Source: Actinomycetota bacterium (GTDB lineage: Bacteria > Actinomycetota > Actinomycetes > Streptosporangiales > Streptosporangiaceae). Taken from it: a stretch of DNA of 5,797 nucleotides. Made by a program: the position numbers and the translations under genes. The notes under the pieces are model-generated. The model saw only the letters and a program-made list of their open reading frames with translations. It was not told the DNA's origin and did no database searches. Location of the stretch: positions 1 to 5,797 of the forward strand of contig PMST01000559.1 of NCBI GenBank assembly GCA_003168295.1. The letters run 5' to 3'. Below are positions 5,229 through 5,797 of the stretch, one piece after another; within the stretch, counting starts at the first letter, position 1, and each line of letters opens with the position of its first letter.

Positions 5229-5797
5229 ATGTTCACCGGGATTGTAGAAGAACTCGGCGAGGTGGCCGGCATCGAGCATCGCGGTGACGCGGCGCGGCTG
5301 ACCATACGGGGCTCCACCGAGGACACGTCCCTCGGCGAGTCGATCGCGGTCAATGGTGTCTGCCTGACCGTGACCGACATCATGGACGGGACCTTCACCG
5401 CGGACGTGATGGGGGAGACCCTGGACCGGTCAGGTCTGGGCGCGCTGGCTCCGGGTGCGCCGGTCAACCTGGAGCGTTCGGTCCGCCTCGCGGACCGGCT
5501 GGGCGGCCATCTCGTGCAAGGCCACGTCGATGCCACCGCCGCCATCGTGTCCCGGACGCCCGCCGCCCACTGGGATCAGGTGCGGATCAGCCTGCCTGGC
5601 AAGATATCCCGTTATGTCGTTGAAAAGGGATCGATTGCCGTGGACGGGATCAGCCTGACGGTCTCTGCCCTCAGCCGTGCCGGCGAGGCAGAAGCCTGGT
5701 TCGAGGTCTGCCTCATCCCCGAGACGCTGAAGCGCACCACGCTCGGCGTCAGAGAACCGGGAGACACGGTGAACCTGGAGGTCGACGTGATCGCCAA
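5229..5797 (+). CDS. ribE: Riboflavin synthase alpha chain, 3' end missing
   Basis: Final step of riboflavin synthesis: dismutation of two 6,7-dimethyl-8-ribityllumazine molecules to riboflavin and the pyrimidine precursor, by a cytoplasmic trimer. The frame stays open to the window edge; 189 complete codons are visible of a usual ~200-215. The N terminus MFTGIVEELG is the family hallmark. The protein is two similar lumazine-binding barrels. Barrel 1 (about 1-97) has SIAVNGVCLTV and GETLDRSGLG and leads into LADRLGGHLVQGHVD. Barrel 2 (about 98 on) has SIAVDGISLTV and PETLKRTTLG in matching places. The start is fixed by AGGAGG (5214-5219) and the conserved first residues. Expression is predicted to fall when FMN binds the upstream riboswitch. 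Some species call this gene ribC; ribE is usual in actinobacteria. Neighbouring rib genes, if present, lie beyond the right edge. Confidence 0.97.
   Translation, partial: MFTGIVEELGEVAGIEHRGDAARLTIRGSTEDTSLGESIAVNGVCLTVTDIMDGTFTADVMGETLDRSGLGALAPGAPVNLERSVRLADRLGGHLVQGHVDATAAIVSRTPAAHWDQVRISLPGKISRYVVEKGSIAVDGISLTVSALSRAGEAEAWFEVCLIPETLKRTTLGVREPGDTVNLEVDVIA

Overview
The window looks like chromosomal DNA from a GC-rich actinobacterium. Codons strongly prefer G or C in third position, and non-coding DNA is short. The proteins (an EmrB/QacA-type exporter, a two-domain Lrp protein, a receiver-less winged-helix regulator) and an FMN riboswitch ahead of riboflavin synthase fit a filamentous actinomycete. 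I cannot name the genus from sequence alone.

Layout, left to right. (1) 1-600, +: the 3' nine-tenths of rpe, ribulose-phosphate 3-epimerase, cut by the window edge. (2) 632-2203, -: a 14-helix DHA2-family drug exporter converging on rpe. (3) 2204-2325: a divergent control region packed with palindromes, including a 15-bp Lrp-like box. (4) 2326-3360, +: a tandem (HTH-sensor-HTH-sensor) Lrp/AsnC regulator, probably the local regulator of the exporter. (5) 3361-3499: intergenic, with a hairpin-plus-T-run terminator between two convergent genes. (6) 3500-4186, -: a HAD-superfamily hydrolase with motif I DWGGT, lacking the usual second aspartate. (7) 4187-4295: a second divergent promoter region. 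(8) 4296-4943, +: a stand-alone OmpR/PhoB-type winged-helix protein with an expanded loop built from a 7-residue tandem duplication. (9) 4995-5228: promoter candidate, FMN riboswitch and expression platform. (10) 5229-5797, +: ribE, riboflavin synthase, cut by the right edge.

Functionally, the two ends belong to core metabolism. Rpe interconverts ribulose-5-phosphate (also a riboflavin precursor) and xylulose-5-phosphate, and RibE makes riboflavin under FMN feedback. In many actinobacteria rpe lies close to the rib genes, often with ribD between. Here no ribD is visible, and a set of four accessory genes sits in the gap: exporter plus its likely regulator, HAD hydrolase plus winged-helix protein.

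The most interesting readings are a complete candidate switching mechanism for the riboswitch (mutually exclusive P1, antisequestor and Shine-Dalgarno-sequestor helices), and three accessory genes whose possible -10 boxes each end exactly 7 nt before the start codon, suggesting leaderless mRNAs. I see no clear evidence of a wholly new system; no CRISPR array, tRNA, rRNA or insertion sequence was found.
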